Source: Bradyrhizobium sp. sBnM-33 (GTDB taxonomy: Bacteria > Pseudomonadota > Alphaproteobacteria > Rhizobiales > Xanthobacteraceae). From it: 64,000 nucleotides of DNA. Under the pieces are notes generated by a model. That model saw nothing but the letters and a program-made list of their open reading frames with translations, had not been told where the DNA came from and ran no database searches. Both the position numbers and the translations under genes were made by a program. This document shows, one piece after another, positions 46,003 through 52,990 of the stretch. The stretch lies in contig NZ_CP136624.1 in NCBI RefSeq assembly GCF_032917945.1, positions 5,642,001 through 5,706,000 of the forward strand, in the 5' to 3' direction. How positions within the stretch are numbered: the stretch's first letter is position 1; every line of letters begins with the position of its first letter.

Positions 46003-46197
46003 ATGGTCATTTACCCCATACCGGTTGAAGTGACACAAGCCAGAATCCAACTCGTCGTCGATCAGGCCGCCAAGGCGCCGCCGCATACGATCAATCAGGA
46101 TCTAAGGGCCGTCGACCATGCCAAGGCAGCCGCCATCGAAGCGGCCCTGGCTGACTTACAGACCGACGAACCGTCGCGGGTGGACGTCAAGGTCTGA
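46003..46197 (+). CDS. 64-residue hypothetical protein
   Basis: Begins MVIYPIPVEVTQARIQLVVD and continues with an Ala-rich helical part. CAGGAGGG ten bases upstream of ATG 46003 is a strong ribosome-binding site and decides against an ATG-like start seven codons earlier. Soluble; function unknown. Confidence 0.6.
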   Translation: MVIYPIPVEVTQARIQLVVDQAAKAPPHTINQDLRAVDHAKAAAIEAALADLQTDEPSRVDVKV

Positions 46198-46327
46198 CCT
46201 GAAGGGAATACCGCACGCAAGGGCCAGACTGCGTCCGTCCCTGCTCTCTCACGCTCGCCATGCGAGCCGTTGTCCTTGCGGGAGCGCTCGACATGCTCGT
46301 TGCGCGTCAAGTCAGGCATATCCTCCG

Positions 46328-46483
46328 TTAATGCATCAGGCGCGGCACGATAACCGATACCGCCAGCAATGCGCCGAGGCTGCTCACCACGGACAATTTC
46401 ATCCGGGCCGTCCTGGCGTCGGTAATCGGGAGTACGAAAAAGAAAACCATCGCAACAGTGAGCACGCCGTAAAGCAGGTACAT
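46328..46483 (-). CDS. 51-residue membrane protein
   Basis: Encodes MYLLYGVLTVAMVFFFVLPI, a short basic turn (TDARTARMK) and a second hydrophobic stretch (LSVVSSLGALLAVSVIVPRL), so two spans. GGAGGG is seven bases before the ATG. The open frame runs further upstream but without a protein-like start. Function unknown. Confidence 0.55.
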   Translation of the reverse strand: MYLLYGVLTVAMVFFFVLPITDARTARMKLSVVSSLGALLAVSVIVPRLMH

Positions 46484-46729
46484 AGTCGATCCCTCCGTTA
46501 GCGCCACAATGGGCAGAAGGAGCCGGTTGCGTATGTGTAGGGGATCACGCCGGTGACGCGGCGCCGCCCGACGACATCCGTCTGAAAGCACAGCGGCGAC
46601 CAAACGCAGCGAAATCACCCGTCCGCGTGGGACGCAATTTCGACAATCTTGCAATTTTACGCTTTTGGTTGTTCTAATCGCAACGTGAGCGTGCGACACC
46701 GGTTTGATCAAAATTCGAGAGAAAAAGAA

Positions 46730-46888
46730 ATGCTCGGGAAGTTTCTGCGCGACGAGGGCGGCGCCACCGCAATCGAATACAGCCTCATTGCCGGGTTTAT
46801 CGCCTTGGCCATCATCGCCGCCGTCGGAATGACCGGCGAAAGGCTCGTAACGCTATTCGAGAGTCTTATTACCGCGTTGACGCTTTAG
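46730..46888 (+). CDS. Flp/Fap-type pilin component
   Basis: The 52-residue product is a type IVb pilin: a short charged head (MLGKFLRDEGGATAIEYSLI) with the Glu5-Tyr6 pair after the Gly cleavage site, then one hydrophobic helix (AGFIALAIIAAVGM) and a short tail. Flp pilins assemble tight-adherence (Tad) pili. No tad/cpa assembly genes lie in the window, so this is an orphan copy. The AT-rich upstream has only a weak Shine-Dalgarno. Confidence 0.85.
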   Translation: MLGKFLRDEGGATAIEYSLIAGFIALAIIAAVGMTGERLVTLFESLITALTL

Positions 46889-46949
46889 GTTTGCGATTAA
46901 GATGTCACGCCGAAGGTGCGAATGGCGAGCTCTACCAACATCCAGCGCA

Positions 46950-47039
46950 TTAGCCAGCGAAAGCCAGAACAAGCACTAACGCGGCAACGCCGTTAAGCCC
47001 TGCCAAAAATATCGCCCGGCGAGCGGGAGTGCTCAGCAC
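46950..47039 (-). CDS. Possible 29-residue membrane peptide
   Basis: A GTG start with GGGGAGG seven bases upstream reads a basic head (VLSTPARRAIF) and one span (LAGLNGVAALVLVLAFAG). The good ribosome-binding site and span pattern support it; length makes it uncertain. Confidence 0.35.
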   Translation of the reverse strand: MLSTPARRAIFLAGLNGVAALVLVLAFAG

Positions 47040-47107
47040 AATATTGCCTCCCCGCGCCTGTTCGGCTGGTTAGGGAGCCTGTTGAGCGGGACCTTCGCGC
47101 ACCATGG

Positions 47108-47242
47108 CTACGCGATCCAATAAATTGCTGTTCCAACGACAACGAGAGCAATGGCACCAGCTACCAAAGCCCCGAGTTTTCGCTCGGACTTTGTAGGCAA
47201 ATCTTCCCGCGCCGCATTCTCTTCAGCGGGATCTTGTTTCAT
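47108..47242 (-). CDS. 44-residue tail-anchored membrane protein
   Basis: Encodes a charged head (MKQDPAEENAAREDLPTKSE, then RKLGA) and a C-terminal span (LVAGAIALVVVGTAIYWIA). AGAGGTG lies upstream. The layout, with a polar N-terminus and terminal helix, fits a tail-anchored inner-membrane protein. Function unknown. Confidence 0.5.
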   Translation of the reverse strand: MKQDPAEENAAREDLPTKSERKLGALVAGAIALVVVGTAIYWIA

Positions 47243-47615
47243 GCGACACCTCTACAGATTCAAAACCGGCGTAGCGGTTTCGTTCCTCGGAACCCAGGTT
47301 CGAAATTTATCGACAGGAGGACGAGAGCAACGGGTTCGCGAGCGCGTTGGTTTGGCGAGCTCTCGAGTGCATCGCCCTTGATCTTCGCCCAAGCGGGGCA
47401 TCGTCCCGCAGCCTGACCGCTGCGCGACGAGCGCTTCGCATTCGCCTGCATCGATGGCCTTCTGAGATCACGTAGCTCTCAGTGCGAACGGCTGCGAACG
47501 AACCCGCACTTTATCCGCACGTTATCGGTGACCTCTGGTGCACTTTGCTGCTATTTTCCGCCCGAACCGCCCAACGCAAACAAGATGTCTGAACGTTCTC
47601 AGGAGGACAAGAAAC
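47243..47615. other. Intergenic region, no gene seen
   Basis: The 373 bases hold short open frames without ribosome-binding sites or protein-like composition. The promoter and AGGAGG site of the glyoxalase gene are at the right end. Confidence 0.4.
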
Positions 47616-48068
47616 ATGCGCTATCTCCACACCATGCTGCGCGTCCGCAATCTCGATACCGCGATGAAGTTCTACCGGGATGCGCTGGGGCTGAAGGAAG
47701 TACGCCGGGTCGACAACGACAAGGGCCGGTTCACGCTGGTGTTCCTGTGCGCGCCGGAGGACGAAGGCCTGCTCAGGGCCGCTCCCCAGAACCGCGGTGC
47801 GCCACTGGTCGAGCTCACCTATAATTGGGACGAGGAGAAATACGGCGAAGACCGCTATTTCGGTCACCTCGCCTACGAGGTCGACGACATCTACGCGACC
47901 TGCGACCGCCTGATGAAGGCGGGCATCACCATCAACCGGCCGCCGCGCGACGGCAACATGGCTTTCGTCCGCTCGCCGGATCTGCATTCGATCGAGCTGC
48001 TGCAGAAGGGCGAACCGAAGCCGCCGGCTGAACCGTGGACCTCGATGCCGAACACCGGTCACTGGTAG
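47616..48068 (+). CDS. gloA: VOC family protein, lactoylglutathione lyase-like
   Basis: A 150-residue glyoxalase I-type protein; the family isomerises the glutathione-methylglyoxal hemithioacetal. Metal-ligand positions are all present: His5 (RYLHTMLRV), Glu in LVELTYNW, His in FGHLAYEVDD and Glu in HSIELLQKGE. The C-terminus (KPPAEPWTSMPNTGHW) is typical for Alphaproteobacteria. AGGAGG precedes the ATG. Nickel dependence is expected but cannot be seen. Confidence 0.9.
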   Translation: MRYLHTMLRVRNLDTAMKFYRDALGLKEVRRVDNDKGRFTLVFLCAPEDEGLLRAAPQNRGAPLVELTYNWDEEKYGEDRYFGHLAYEVDDIYATCDRLMKAGITINRPPRDGNMAFVRSPDLHSIELLQKGEPKPPAEPWTSMPNTGHW

Positions 48069-48071
48069 GCC

Positions 48072-48287
48072 TTGTACAACTTCTTCATCCACGTCCGTCA
48101 TTCGAGCTACCGGCTCGTGACCAGAGCGGACGCGCCATTTCCTGACCAGACAAGCGAAAGCGAATGGCGGCTGACGCGTAGCCGCCATTCCGACGACGTC
48201 AACGCCGAAGTGCGCGAGGCGCTCGACCGTGACGGCTACTCGCTGTTTCGGATTGGACTGTCGCTCGCGGAAATCCCAAAACCTTAA
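48072..48287 (+). CDS. Possible small hypothetical protein, TTG start
   Basis: A 71-residue frame reads (M)YNFFIHVRHSSYRLVTRADA, then a polar middle and VREALDRDGYSLFRIGLSLA. It begins three bases after the glyoxalase stop, suggesting read-on translation. The start codon TTG is weakly supported. The composition is protein-like. Function unknown. Confidence 0.4.
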   Translation: MYNFFIHVRHSSYRLVTRADAPFPDQTSESEWRLTRSRHSDDVNAEVREALDRDGYSLFRIGLSLAEIPKP

Positions 48288-48374
48288 AACGTTCCTGCGC
48301 CCGGGTTCTTTTCCGGGCAGGAACCACCCCTCGCACGCCGAGTTTTCTCCTCGAATACCTTTGAGGAGGAGACG

Positions 48375-48455
48375 ATGGGACGAGGAATTCTGCTTTGGTT
48401 GCTGGGCGTGCCTATTCCGGTGATCATTCTGCTATGGCTGTTCTTCGGCCACTAA
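48375..48455 (+). CDS. 26-residue hydrophobic micro-protein
   Basis: Encodes MGRGILLWLLGVPIPVIILL ending WLFFGH, almost a single membrane helix with a central Pro pair. GAGGAGGA is an excellent ribosome-binding site. Small hydrophobic proteins of this style (GRG-LLWLLGVP-P--ILL) occur in many copies in related genomes. Function unknown. Confidence 0.6.
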   Translation: MGRGILLWLLGVPIPVIILLWLFFGH

Positions 48456-48603
48456 CCGGCCGACGCCACGAGTAATGCGAGAAGCGGGCTCTGTCGCACT
48501 GCGGCAGAGCTCAATTTTATTGGCTCGGGACCCGCGCGAACGGGCGCTTTTTCTCTGATCTTCGGCTATTAACAGCCAATCAGAAAAACAGCGGGAGCAA
48601 CGG

Positions 48604-49251
48604 GTGACCGACAACAACAAACAACAATTCACCATCTGGGGCCGTGCCAATTCGGTCAACGTGCAAAAAGTGCTGTGGTGCCTCGCCGAACTCGACCTCG
48701 CTTATCAGCGTATCGATGCCGGCATGCAGTTCGGCAAGAACAGCGAGCCTGCCTATCTGGCGATGAATCCGAACGGCCGCGTACCCACGCTGGTCGATGG
48801 CGACTACGTGCTATGGGAGTCTAATTCGGTAATGCGTTATCTCTGCATGGCCCATGGTGAGGGCTCGCCGATCTACCCCTCGCCGCCGAAGGCGCGCGCC
48901 GGCGTCGACCGCTGGCTCGATTGGACACTCTCGACGCTGCAGCCGGTCGACCGGCCGGTGTTCTGGGCGTTGGTGCGCACGCCCATCGAAAAGCGCGACA
49001 TGGTCGCGATCCAGAAGGATGTCGATGCCGAGGCCGTGGTGTGGCGGATCGTCGAGGCGCAACTGGCGACACGGCGCTTTATCGAGGGCGATCAATTCAC
49101 GATCGCCGACATCGCGCTCGGCGCCTTTGCGCGGCGCTGGTTCGGCGTCGAAGGCGTGACAAAACCGAAACTGCCGAACCTCGAACGCTGGTTTTCGCAG
49201 CTCGCCGCCCGGCCCGGCTTTGTGCGGTTCATCGCGCCGCCGATGACGTAA
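48604..49251 (+). CDS. Glutathione S-transferase family protein
   Basis: A 215-residue GST with an N-terminal thioredoxin-like domain (FTIWGRANSVNVQKVLWCLA, where the SVN...K region holds the glutathione residues; MNPNGRVPTLVDG; WESNSVMRYL) and a helical C-domain (GDQFTIADIALGAFARRWFG). GTG 48604 has GGGAGCAACGG upstream. Substrate unknown. Confidence 0.92.
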   Translation: MTDNNKQQFTIWGRANSVNVQKVLWCLAELDLAYQRIDAGMQFGKNSEPAYLAMNPNGRVPTLVDGDYVLWESNSVMRYLCMAHGEGSPIYPSPPKARAGVDRWLDWTLSTLQPVDRPVFWALVRTPIEKRDMVAIQKDVDAEAVVWRIVEAQLATRRFIEGDQFTIADIALGAFARRWFGVEGVTKPKLPNLERWFSQLAARPGFVRFIAPPMT

Positions 49252-49263
49252 GCGCGAATCTAC

Positions 49264-49515
49264 TCAACGCGAGCCGCCGGACACCCCCACTCCAACGCTC
49301 ACCGCGCCGCCGATTTTCATGCAGGTGTTGGTGCCTTCGATTCTGACGAAGCCCGCGCCGTATTCCGCGCATGCATTGGCCGAACTTGGGCGCTTCAGCG
49401 GAAGCGACTTGCCCGACGCGGGGGCTTTGTCGAGCCTCTGAGGACGGGGTTGTTCCGCAACCGCGGCAACCGAAGACAGCGCCACGGCGATCACTATCAG
49501 GAGGAATTTTCGCAT
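49264..49515 (-). CDS. Secreted porin-N-terminus-like small protein
   Basis: The 83-residue protein has a signal peptide (MRKFLLIVIAVALSSVAAVA) and a tail CAEYGAGFVRIEGTNTCMKI then GGAVSVGVG. This resembles the N-plug and first strand of Bradyrhizobium porins (CSLYGAGFYYIPGTDTCIKLGG) but ends there. It is either a self-standing small protein derived from a porin start or a truncated porin gene. The two conserved Cys would form a disulfide. Confidence 0.7.
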   Translation of the reverse strand: MRKFLLIVIAVALSSVAAVAEQPRPQRLDKAPASGKSLPLKRPSSANACAEYGAGFVRIEGTNTCMKIGGAVSVGVGVSGGSR

Positions 49516-49551
49516 CCCGCCTTTTATCGCTCCTTGCGGATCAGTGCCAGA

Positions 49552-49812
49552 TTAGCGGATGAACTTGATGCCGACCGATTTGCCGCGGCGCCACACCACT
49601 TCGCAGCGGCGCCCGGTCCTGGCGTCGCGCGAAAACGCCAAACGCAATTTCGCCGGCAGCGTGTTGGGATCGTCGATCGTGACCTTCGCCCCCGTCGTGG
49701 ACAGATCCTGCACCACGCATTGGCGGGCGGCAAAACCGCCTTCGAGCGTGATCCACCCCGGCTGACTCAATGATTTGCGCGCGTCGCGCTTCTTGCTTGA
49801 TAGCAAAGCCAT
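49552..49812 (-). CDS. PilZ domain protein
   Basis: An 86-residue single-domain protein: KKRDARKSLSQPGWITLEG, then VVQDLSTTGAKVTIDD (DLSxxG motif complete) and CEVVWRRGKSVGIKFIR. The RxxxR arm is degenerate (RDARKS), so c-di-GMP binding is likely but not certain. Unlike the PilZ protein at 10.8 kb, the Asp-x-Ser-x-x-Gly motif is intact. Partner unknown. Confidence 0.85.
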   Translation of the reverse strand: MALLSSKKRDARKSLSQPGWITLEGGFAARQCVVQDLSTTGAKVTIDDPNTLPAKLRLAFSRDARTGRRCEVVWRRGKSVGIKFIR

Positions 49813-50061
49813 GTCGAAAAGCCCCCCAAGACAGCCCTACACCATGCGGCTTTAGAATCCGTTGCTCGGCGCGGCGTGTCTCGTCGTGCGGTCGGGACGC
49901 TGATGGAAGCGCGAAACGGCCGCAGAACGCCTTTCCGGGCGGCTTGCCCACCCGCTCAAACGCCACTATACGTTCGCCCGTCGCCGCCCCCATCAAACAT
50001 GGAAAGCCGGCGGCCAACATGGCCCATCAAGCATTAACACCTTGATTTTCCTGTTGTTCTT

Positions 50062-50136
50062 GCTCCCTTCGTCTATCGGTTAGGACGCCACCCTTTCACG
50101 GTGGAGAGAGCGGTTCGATTCCGCTAGGGAGCGCCA
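50062..50136 (+). tRNA. tRNA-Glu (anticodon TTC)
   Basis: Acceptor GCTCCCT pairs with AGGGAGC, discriminator G and encoded CCA. The anticodon stem CCACC/GGTGG closes loop CTTTCAC, giving TTC. The T-arm GCGGTTCGATTCCGC is typical. A PilZ gene is upstream on the opposite strand. Confidence 0.97.
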
Positions 50137-50271
50137 TCACGTTGCCACCAAATTCAAGGCCCAAGCCGACCACGTTCGAGGCTTAAGGCAACCATTTTCG
50201 CAGCCCAGGTTCCAATCGTCCGCAGGTTCCGGCAAACGGACTGTGGCGCGTAAGTAAAAAGGGACAGGGAA

Positions 50272-50364
50272 ATGGATACGGCTGCCATTGCAATCACAAC
50301 TTGTGTCGCGCTTTACCTCGCGCTGCGCTTTACGTTGCGATGCTACTTTCCGCCGGATACCTGA
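50272..50364 (+). CDS. 30-residue membrane micro-protein
   Basis: Encodes MDTAAIAITTCVALYLALRF followed by TLRCYFPPDT: one span with a basic end. AGGGAA precedes the ATG. A longer overlapping open frame (50301-50582) has no start site and is rejected in its favour. Function unknown. Confidence 0.5.
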   Translation: MDTAAIAITTCVALYLALRFTLRCYFPPDT

Positions 50365-50983
50365 CGGAGTTCGTCAGGAGTTTCTGGGATCATCCTCTGC
50401 GGGAAAACTCGAAATGCGGCGTCGTCCGCGGGATCGAGTTGCCGAAGACCGAAATAGACATTCTTGATCAATGCGTGAGGTTACTTCTGGTTGATTTCGT
50501 TCGCGTAGGGGAACGCCAAGGCCATTCGCGTTGCCCTGCCCCGCAAAGCCCCTTCGCGCGTGGCTTGCCTTCTCCCGAGTGAATGCAGGCGTTCACTCGG
50601 GGGAGCCGGTACGCAATATCGCAAACAGCTGTATGGCGGGGAGCCCCACTGCGAGGTAGCCCCATCGCATTCAGATCAGCAAAATTGTGTATCTATTCTG
50701 GTAGCGGCATTTAATTACACGACACCATCGCGCCAAATTAAATGGACGCAACCGATTCCAGCGGGCACCGATACATCCACACTGAGCGGTCAAATGCGGC
50801 TGCCAGATCGCCTCGGCACAACTTGCGATCGGTTTAAATTAATTTGTCGATCGGTAAAATAGTAAAGCAAATTTACTTTACTAGCTATTAATAAATGGTA
50901 GGTTCGGGAAGATCTGGCACATTGGGGCCAGCGAAGAATAAGATCTATTGCGTATTTTCAGTTTGTCGCAGGGGTATCACACC
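50365..50983. other. AT-rich intergenic region with a long hairpin
   Basis: No convincing gene in these 619 bases. CCCGAGTGAA (50574-50583) and TTCACTCGGG (50592-50601) form an exact 10-bp stem (13 with wobble extensions) without a T-tract. From about 50670 to 50980 the DNA is clearly poorer in GC than the surroundings and leads into the PEP-CTERM gene, consistent with acquired DNA or a large promoter region. Confidence 0.45.
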
Positions 50984-51643
50984 ATGATTAATTCACGCGG
51001 AATATTGGCGGCCGCATTCGTATCGATTGCCGCTGTTTCATCAAGCCCGGCGCATGCTACGTTCGTCCTCCAGGACCCGGCCATCACCGCACCTCTTTTG
51101 AACTTTGACGCCGGGTGCAGCAATTGCAACACGACCACCGGGCACGTTGCTGGATATCCGTCGATCCTCGTCACCGCGACATCGATTGGCAATACTGATT
51201 TTTCAAACGGTGTGGCTACCGTCTCGACAGTGAACGGGCGCAACCCGCCGCTGTTTACTACGCTTACGTTCACATTTAGCGACGTATCGGTATTCAACGC
51301 CTTTTCTTTCCAGGCCCAGTTCGACAAAAAACAGACGGGCGACACCACTGACATTACGTTGACATGGTACGACCAAAATAACGTCAGTGGTATTATACCG
51401 TTCTTGAACGTGGACACAAATGGCCTAACACCTTCACTCGGAATTCATTCTCTCGATGGTCAGACGCTTTCAAAGATCGTCATTTTTGACCCCGAAGGCT
51501 TCAGCCAGTTGAAGCAGTTCGCTTTTGCAGGAAACGTGGCGCCGGTGCCGGAACCATCCACCTGGGCAATGATGATCCTAGGCTTCGCTGGAGTCGGGTA
51601 CATGACCTATCGGCGGAGGCGCCAAGCGACCGCTCTGGCTTAA
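50984..51643 (+). CDS. PEP-CTERM (PEPxxWA type) exported protein
   Basis: The 219-residue product has a signal peptide (MINSRGILAAAFVSIAAVSS, cleaved near AHA-T), a beta-rich mature domain with a CSNC pair, and a sorting signal: VPEPSTWAMMILGFAGVGYM then YRRRR. Exosortase cuts this type of tail and sorts the protein to the surface or exopolysaccharide. No exosortase is in the window. AGGGG lies upstream of the ATG at 50984. GC content and codon choice are lower than in its neighbours, suggesting transfer. Confidence 0.9.
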   Translation: MINSRGILAAAFVSIAAVSSSPAHATFVLQDPAITAPLLNFDAGCSNCNTTTGHVAGYPSILVTATSIGNTDFSNGVATVSTVNGRNPPLFTTLTFTFSDVSVFNAFSFQAQFDKKQTGDTTDITLTWYDQNNVSGIIPFLNVDTNGLTPSLGIHSLDGQTLSKIVIFDPEGFSQLKQFAFAGNVAPVPEPSTWAMMILGFAGVGYMTYRRRRQATALA

Positions 51644-51664
51644 ATCCGCGATCAGTTTCTTGTT

Positions 51665-51695
51665 GAAACGCCGCCCTAGGGCGGCGTTTCCTTTT
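51665..51695 (+). terminator. Rho-independent terminator of the PEP-CTERM gene
   Basis: GAAACGCCGCC (51665-51675) pairs exactly with GGCGGCGTTTC (51680-51690) around CTAG, followed by CTTTT. It starts 22 bases after the stop codon. Confidence 0.85.
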
Positions 51696-51746
51696 AAAGC
51701 GCCTGGTTTAATCGGGGATCAGCTTTCATGCTCCTTGGGGAGCGAC

Positions 51747-52064
51747 ATGAGAGACAGCAAACTAAAGCAAATGTCGCTCGACGACCTCTGGGACCTGCAC
51801 GAAAGGCTCGGCGCAATCCTGAGCGACAAGATCGAGCACGAGAAGACGAAACTCGAACAGCACTCGATCAGTTGGCTCGCAAGGTTACGGAATTAATCGC
51901 CCGCAAGCCCGGAGCGCCGACCATACCCGAAGGCGGAGCCAAAATTTCGAAACCCCGACAATTCCTTAGAGACGTGGTCGGGCCGAGGTAAAACGCCGCG
52001 CTGGCTCTCCAAACTGATTGCGGCTGGAAGAACCCTTGATGAGTTCAGGATCCACAGGGCGGGA
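51747..52064 (+). pseudogene. Broken H-NS family gene (two frameshifts)
   Basis: Frame 1 starts well (MRDSKLKQMSLDDLWDLHER, KIEHEKTKLEQ) then hits a stop at 51894. A second frame continues the helix (LDQLARKVTELIARKPGAPT, IPEGGAK). A third frame gives the DNA-binding end: KFRNPDNSLETWSGRGKTPR, then WLSKLIAAGRTLDEFRI. Joined, these match the intact H-NS-like gene at 11.9 kb in order and length, so this is a decayed paralogue. The first fragment alone (49 residues) could still bind H-NS partners. Confidence 0.85.
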
Positions 52065-52786
52065 CGCTGGATAGTCTGCGCATCGAGGCGTTCGCCCCCA
52101 GCATGTAGGGCTATCGCATATGGAATTCCGCAAGTCTCTTCCGCGGCTTGGGAAGGGCCTACCGGCCGCAGAACCGCAGCCCGCTCCGGAATCGGAAGGA
52201 GAACAAAACGGAATCGGCGTGCAAATGGCGAACCCGCACATTCGATGCGTACCCCGACCAAGTATCGCTACCGCGCGGTTTTTTTCATATGCGATTGCCC
52301 TACCCAAACATGGGGAGCGCACCCGTGTGGCTTCGGCTTGCTGATGCGCTTTGGCCTACTCGCCTTGGAGCAACCGTTGGGAACACTGTATGGATCGAGA
52401 TCCCTGCGCGAAAGAACTCGCTAAACTGAAAGAGGGGCTCGCGAAAAGCATCAGTTCGACGCTTCCGAAGCCCGCGTCGGATACCCATCGACCGCAACCA
52501 AAGTTCATTGTCTGGCTCTCCGCATGACCGAAAGTCATTCCGTGATCGGCATGCGGCGAGGCCACCTCTCCTAACTTCGCCGACGAGACCTTCGATCAAT
52601 CTCTGACGCAAGGCGTCTTCGGTTCGCTCAGCCGCACGGTCGAGTTTCTCTGGCGCGCCGCCAGCCGGGATTGCTCGCGCAACACGTTCCACTCCGCACC
52701 AAGAGAACGACTTCCCTTCGATGAGATTGAACGATTAAGGTTGTCTCACAAGAGCCTCAATCGACGACACACGTTTTGCGGAAAGA
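52065..52786. other. Long region without a supported gene
   Basis: These 720 bases follow the H-NS pseudogene. A 45-codon ORF at 52390-52527 (MDRDPCAKELAKLKEGLAKS) looks protein-like for its first half, and a second frame around 52470-52580 continues with coding-like composition, so a second decayed gene is possible. No family was recognised. The rest shows nothing. Confidence 0.35.
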
Positions 52787-52897
52787 ATGCGCGGTTGCAC
52801 GTGCAAGGAGAAGGCCAGAATCACCGCTGGCGCGGTGACGGCACTCATCATCGTGGCGTGGCTTGCCGTTGTGGCATTGGCGCTGCTGTCCGCGTGA
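52787..52897 (+). CDS. Possible 36-residue membrane peptide
   Basis: Encodes a basic head (MRGCTCKEKARITAGAV) and one span (TALIIVAWLAVVALALLSA). GGAAAG lies very close to the ATG, so initiation is uncertain. Function unknown. Confidence 0.35.
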   Translation: MRGCTCKEKARITAGAVTALIIVAWLAVVALALLSA

Positions 52898-52922
52898 TGG
52901 ATAAACGTGGCTGGCGACGCGG

Positions 52923-52973
52923 CAGGAACTTTGTTCTACTCCGAGAACGGTAACAGGAACTTTGTTCTACTCC
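52923..52973 (+). repeat. Tandem 31-bp duplication
   Basis: CAGGAACTTTGTTCTACTCC occurs at 52923-52942 and again at 52954-52973, each followed by GAGAAC with a one-base difference. It ends 18 bases before the start of the M20-family gene, so it duplicates the upstream untranslated region. Confidence 0.8.
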
Positions 52974-52990
52974 GGAGAACTACGGAAAGC

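Noticed and set aside
48072..48287. Extension of the glyoxalase by read-through into the next frame
   Set aside because: The glyoxalase ends with the typical NTGHW tail. The following frame is separate and only weakly supported by a TTG start.
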